Origin: Ciona savignyi
Taxonomy: Eukaryota; Chordata; Ascidiacea; Phlebobranchia; Cionidae
Direction: 5' to 3'
Assembly: GCA_000149265.1 (NCBI GenBank)
Contig: CH002797.1
Location: forward strand, 142,549-206,548
DNA length: 64,000 nucleotides
Position numbers and translations under genes: made by a program. Below the pieces are notes generated by a model, which was not told the DNA's origin, made no database searches, and worked only from the letters and a program-made list of their open reading frames with translations. This document shows, in pieces, positions 59,059 to 64,000 of the stretch (its first letter is position 1; the number at the start of each line of letters is the position of its first letter).

Positions 59059-59104
59059 TACATACAGCGAAATAAAGTTTGCAGATGGAGAAGAAGCACT
59101 AATC

Positions 59105-62100
59105 ATATACAGCCCTACTGGAAAGTTCGTATGATGCGCCGGATATATCCGGCGTGGCGCACAGACTACTTTTTCGGGTATTGGCGCAGAAAACTCCAAA
59201 AATCATGCTGGCGTGGCGTGATTTTACTTCTCTTCACATGTGTTAGAATTTGTTATCGTACCAATTTTTAGACATAATTTAAGCTTTATATTTTACAGTT
59301 TTAATTAAAAAATGACGCAACTTCGTTCCTATCTGCAGCTGCTGTTCACCATGTCATTAAAGCCTTGAAGGCAAACAATTCTAAATGGTACCATAGAAAA
59401 CTAAACATTTACGCGGTTATTTAATATTTCTATGATTTTAAGACTACTGTTTCTGCTCGCAGAACGTAATCAAGCGTTACACAATTTAATTAATTAAGCG
59501 GGAAAATAGTTAATTGTCAGCAATCTTGCCAATTAGGCCTATATTTTAAAGTAACTAGGAAAATGTCTGTCGACACTACACCGGATAATATGGAAGTGGA
59601 AACAGAAACGCCAGATTGTAAGTCAGTTTGGTTTGGTCGGATATATATACTTTTTGTTTCTAAAAGCTTTTTTCAGAAACAAATTTTGTGGTAACTCATT
59701 TTAACGCAGTAAACACATATTTACACATTTTTAACCTATACTCCCGCTATATATAGGCCTACTAATTATGTCAGTTATGCCACTTTGTAATTAAATATAT
59801 TTCGTATAGGCACTGATAAGTGGTGGCTAAGGCCAAAAGTTAAAGAACCCCCGAACAGCCAGAAAAAACAAGGCGACCCCAAAAAGGAATGGGGATTATG
59901 CCTGGCGTGTCATCGGTAAGTACATTTTGTATTATAGGCACATTTTGTGTTTGCATTATCGGCACCGTTACATTATAAACTATACACGTACGGCGTACTG
60001 GCGTATATCTAAAAAAAGTATAGTAGATGGTACCGAAATGAAACTTAGTCGGCATTCATGTTTTTGTACAATAGGGCGGGTGCAGCAGCAGAAATTGTAA
60101 AGCTGTGTCGAACAAACAAATCGACCGTACAGCGACACAACGTGCGACATCACCCCAAATCACGTGGGGGTGATATTCGATCATTTTACCAGGCAGGAGA
60201 ACTGGTCAAAAGGGCTAGAGAATTTGTTCTCCAAAGTGAACGACTTAGGTCACAGCCACGTGCACCAAACCCCCCGCCAAGTGGGCCTGTTTCTTCTGCG
60301 GTAGAAGTGGGAGCAGATTTTGCCACCACCAATCCCCCATACCTGACACTCCCCTACTTCAAACAACGATGACAATAATACAAGACAGCAGTCCGACAAC
60401 AGAAGTTTCATTGCACAAAAAAATGGATACTCTGCTCGAAGAGTTCAAAGAATTTAAAATAAAGGCTTGGCCCCATACGAAACCAGCGACGGCAACCCCA
60501 CTATCTTCGGTTGATGGCAAAACTGCCCAAGAAATATCAGAAATATTATTACAATGGAAAGAAATTAAAAATCTGATTGATTTAGTAAAGGTGTGCAACC
60601 ACCCTTTCATTTTTTCCTGGTAACGCAGGTGATGGTATTGCATCGATCATTCGATGCGAAACTTGTTATGTATATCTTAACAGCAAGCCACACTCTATAT
60701 CTCAACCGAACCCGGTTAAAGTTGCACAAAAAGGACTGGGAGGGTAAATAATAATACGTATTTAATTTTTATACTAAAATTTATGTTTTACCTGTTTTAT
60801 GCGCAGTCATTGCGGGACAATTTCAACGGGCTTACTTCTAACCCCAGAGACGGTTACGTTGCTATTAGAAGGGGGAAATAGTGCCTTCTACCATCTTAAA
60901 AGTAACGTTAAAGAACACCTTACACTGGCTGGTGGTAAAACACACTACGATGCGTTACAGGTGAGAAATATACATCAGTATGTTTTAAGGCTGCTTCGTT
61001 CTATATGGTCATAATAGACCTTTAATTTCAGTACGATAGAAATCGGCAAAAGATAAAAAAAAGAGCTCAATCCGTGATGGAGAATTTGGTCACGATTGCA
61101 CTCACGGCAGTAAAAACGAAGTCTGCAGCAATGCACTTCGAGACGTTGGTGGCATCACACTCATTCACTGGATGTGACGTTGGTGACTTTGGCCACGGAA
61201 GGAAGCAATTCCTGGGAATATTAAAGGCTGCAGAGGTATGGTGTGACCGCCAAACAGAGCAATTTCTATGTGCAAAATTGGCATCCACAATGTTACCCCC
61301 GCATTTCTATGTGACATGTGACAAATCAACCCCGAGCAGACTCACTAACCAGGCAATTATGCTGGTTGTAATGATTGAAGGAAAACGGGAAGCAATTGCC
61401 GTTAGCACTGGCGAAGTGTACAGGGAAGACGACTCTGACTTAGACAGTGCCGTGACTGGAGGAAATGCCTCAGACCTCGCCAAAAATGTTTTCTCTGAAA
61501 TCAAAAGCGTGTATCCAACCATGCCAAATAAAGTGATCCAAGGTTCGTGGATGGGAACTGTATGCGATGGAGCTTACCAAGCTGTAGGTTTCGGTACTAC
61601 TCTTTGTAGTTTGCTTGAACAGGACCAACGTGATCCTGTTTTCTTTGATGTTTTGTGGGACCCTCCACATTTCGTTAATCTGGCATTTAAAGATGTTTTT
61701 GAGGGAAAGGTTTCAGGTGACAGTGATTCGAAAGAATTTATTTCCAGACTAGTTGAGCGCAGTAGAGTGGTCCACAGAATATTCCAGCGTGGTAAAATGC
61801 TTAGTCAAGCAATTCAAATGAGCAAAACAGACGAGGAACTTATTTTAAAACTGACCAAGAGCGCCAGCAGCACGCGATTTGCAACATCGCAGTATGTAGA
61901 ATATAGAAAACTGTTACAGAGTCTTCCTCTGTACATAAAGGCTTTCCGAGAGTGTCAGTATACGGATATCAAAGAATACCAGATCGCTGGAAAAGATTTC
62001 TTGTGGGACCTATGCGGAGTTTGTGATGTACTAAAGCCACTAATGGATATTTTTGTTCAACTTCAAAGCCGTCAGTTGTCCTTGTTGGAAAATTTTAATT

Positions 62101-63904
62101 TGGTGGCCGAAGTTAAAAAAGTATATGGGAAAACATACAAGCGGATCTTCAAACGCGACAGGGATCGACATTTTTGCCGCTTTTGAGCGAACACACAGAG
62201 GGAGATAAGATCTGGGTTTTACCATGGGACCAAACTTGTGCCAGGATGGCGAATCGTAGCGTCGGAAACATCCATGGAAAGCAATGGAAAAAAAACAACA
62301 GTGGATTCCTGGGAGGCCCGCGGAGAAGACGACGTAAAGAGCGACCTGTCTGCTTTTCTGTCTAATTTGACACTCTCGTTTGACCGAAGAGTTACTGCTT
62401 GCTCCAGCGAACTGATGCACGTTATATCGTGTTTTGACTTGGACCAATTATTTGCCTTGTTCTGTGGACAACGTTTGGCGGATGATACCATACACTTGAC
62501 CCAGGGAGAGGCAGCGCTTGAAGTGCACCGCAGTTCCGACTTTCAACAATTCTATCGCTACGTTTCTTCCTTACCTCATGTAAGAACGCTGGTTTTGGAC
62601 TCAGAGACGCCTTTGTATTTCGAAGAAAAATATTCTGCGACTATCTTCCGCAAAATTAAGCAATCTCTAAAATCATTTTTATGGGGCAATAAAAATGAAC
62701 TGGTGAAATCCTGGTTTAATCTACAAAAATATTCGTACTGTAAACTTCAGTCTTTGTCAATTCTAAATAAAACCGAAACAATGAGCTTTCTTCCCTGGAA
62801 CACTTTTGTTTTATCACTTGAGGGGGGTTCCAGACACCATACATGCAAAATTAAACGAAGAAGCTGTGCTTCAATCTGTATACCAGAATGAATCTTTGTA
62901 TGCTTCCATTGGCGTGGAAGGTTGTGTTGCAATCGACATTGCTCTTGCAAAAGGGGGGACGGAGGCTATTGTAGAGAGCTACTACAGTGTGATGAAGGCG
63001 CAGCAACACACTGGAAATCAAAGAAACGACACGCTTGCTTTGAGGTACGATATAATGTTGATTTGTTATAAAAAAATTATATTTTTTTTGATAACAGCAG
63101 TAACAATTTTTTTTTTCAGAACGAAACTTGATTGGTGCTTACCATCGGTACTACAATCGCGTAGAATTGTGGAAAATGTCGCCACACTGTACATGGGTGG
63201 TGACGAGCGGGCATCGCTTCCCAAGCATGCCGTGCCTGTGCTGGGTGACCGGGCAAAGTATGCACGCGAGGGGAAAGTTCTTAAACGCATTTATACGGAG
63301 AGACCACGTCTCCCTTATTTATTACAAACCCCCCCTTAGAGGATACTGGTCTAATGCCCAACCGTTGGTAGAATTGGTTTTGTTCGTTATACGTTAGTTT
63401 ATGCTTTCCTTCGTTTACAATAAAAAGTACTCAAGAAGATATCGTTGTCTAACCATGCGAGCTATATTAATTAAAAAGACGAGCGATGAGGAAGAAATTG
63501 CGCAATTTCGATATATTATCTATGAAATTGTGACGTAAATTTTTGATAACGGGATTTTATTCATAGAGATACTTATAAGATTTTATGTTCTTAAAGACTT
63601 AATACAAGTAAGCCTAAAATGTTGAATATTGTAGGCTGATGATTTAGATTTACCATCTTTACTTCTTTTGGGGCTAGGTTTAAAAAATATAAAACATTAT
63701 TATTCGGATAGGATATTTATGTTTTATCCCCGGGAAAACGCGGAAAGCCTAGAGCTAGAGTAGGTAGGTCGTAAAAAGTTATGCTGCCTGTATTTTTGTC
63801 GTGGCGCAAATTAGTATCGCTGGCGTGGCGCAAAATCTGAATAAAAATAGGTTGGCGCAAAAATCCGGCGCACAGAAAACGAACTTTCCAATAGGGATAT
63901 ACAG
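59105..63904 (+). mobile_element. Complete hAT-like DNA transposon with 8-bp target duplication
   Basis: The element proper is 59,113-63,896 (4,784 bp), flanked by the perfect direct repeat ATATACAG (59,105-59,112 and 63,897-63,904). The terminal inverted repeats are CCCTACTGGAAAGTTCGT and, reversed from the right, CCCTATTGGAAAGTTCGT, one mismatch in 18. Both subterminal regions are dense in GGCGC motifs (TGGCGTGGCG, GTGGCGCA), likely transposase-binding repeats. An 8-bp duplication and the RNase H-type transposase inside fit the hAT superfamily. A SINE fragment at about 63,703-63,755 lies within the right part. The insertion separates the AMD1 leader from the sequence at 63,905-64,000. Confidence 0.88.
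59563..63339 (+). CDS. hAT-like transposase, intron-rich
   Basis: Ten exons: 59,563-59,617; 59,810-59,915; 60,075-60,204; 60,249-60,590; 60,629-60,743; 60,807-60,960; 61,032-62,120; 62,199-62,739; 62,834-63,044; 63,120-63,339, about 985 codons. An apparent stop at 62,184 lies inside a 78-nt intron, and an apparent frameshift near 62,826 is removed by a 94-nt intron. Zinc-finger-like parts: WGLCLACHR with QRHNVRHH; ACFFCGRSGSRFCHHQ; IIRCETCYVYL with FYHLKSNVKEHL. The catalytic core resembles hAT RNase H folds: FYVTCDKSTPSRLTNQAIML, GTVCDGAYQAVGF and VLWDPPHFVNLAFKDV. The C-terminus has GGTEAIVESYYSVMKAQQH, like the hAT dimerisation region. One join fails: exon 4 ends in phase 0 while exon 5 needs one base, so either that boundary is wrong or there is a disabling one-base change. 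Confidence 0.75.
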
Positions 63905-64000
63905 TACCAGGTTTAGCTGGATATGTAACGACACGCTTACTCGCAGCCTAGCTACATCAACACTAAAGCCAAGCGCGGTAAAAGCTGTGTGGTATCGAGT
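63905..64000. other. Sequence originally joined to the AMD1 leader
   Basis: With the transposon and one copy of ATATACAG removed, this stretch would be continuous with 59,104. It is therefore likely AMD1 promoter or distal leader. No motif is obvious in the 96 bases available. Confidence 0.5.

Noticed and set aside
62184-62186. In-frame TGA ending a 370-codon transposase frame, first read as a disabling stop
   Set aside because: A 78-nt GTATAT...CACAG intron (62,121-62,198) removes it and restores a continuous frame.
62740-62833. Apparent frameshift in a run of six G near 62,822-62,827
   Set aside because: A GTAAAC...TTCCAG intron of 94 nt covers the run, and the flanking exons match in phase.

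Overview
This is invertebrate nuclear DNA. It is AT-rich, with small exons, GT-AG introns as short as 44-78 nt, no operon-like packing, and a heavy load of short interspersed repeats. Gene content (a muscle troponin C, FUT8, a copine, AMD1, PSME3IP1, a PLAC8-like protein) together with tiny introns and a tRNA-derived SINE in nearly every intergenic stretch and many introns fits an ascidian tunicate of the Ciona type. That species call is inference. Three runs of exactly 100 N are assembly gaps.

Layout, left to right. 1-5,700: a repeat-rich block holding an intact duplicate of FUT8 exon 2, embedded among two head-to-head modular repeat elements (four and five ~335-bp modules). 5,718-5,870: an orphan coiled-coil exon on the + strand. 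6,626-11,195: a full eight-exon FUT8 gene (-), whose exon 2 carries a one-base phase conflict that the duplicate copy lacks. 13,633-15,521: further copies of the modular element. 20,129-21,342: exons of an EF-hand gene (-) that seems to lack its middle exon. 23,251-25,576: a complete six-exon troponin C gene (+). 26,538-36,135: a copine gene (-) with 14 visible exons and at least one more hidden in the gap at 29,109-29,208. 36,777-37,424: single-exon PSME3IP1 (-). 37,527-38,063: two MITE-like elements. 43,304-45,563: a two-exon PLAC8-family gene (-). 50,552-52,474: exons of unidentified membrane proteins (-). 53,925-58,945: an eight-exon AMD1 gene (-) encoding about 349 residues. 59,113-63,896: a complete hAT-like DNA transposon with an intron-rich transposase gene (+), bounded by a perfect 8-bp target duplication.

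The most notable observations are at the right end. The AMD1 5' leader carries a six-codon upstream ORF, MGFDVS-stop, resembling the polyamine-sensing MAGDIS uORF of vertebrate AMD1. The hAT-like element sits 54 bp upstream of that uORF, so it separates AMD1's leader from whatever lay upstream. Other points of interest are the displaced FUT8 exon copy, a tRNA 5'-half iterated as a 58-bp tandem array in a FUT8 intron, a ~280-bp inverted array in the last copine intron, and two MITEs with different terminal repeats but the same interior.

The genes are not an obvious functional unit. FUT8 acts in Golgi N-glycan core fucosylation, troponin C in muscle calcium response, copine in calcium-dependent membrane binding, PSME3IP1 in nuclear proteasome regulation and AMD1 in polyamine synthesis. 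All exon joins below were made by eye from splice signals, reading phase and family similarity. No alignment or database search was run.
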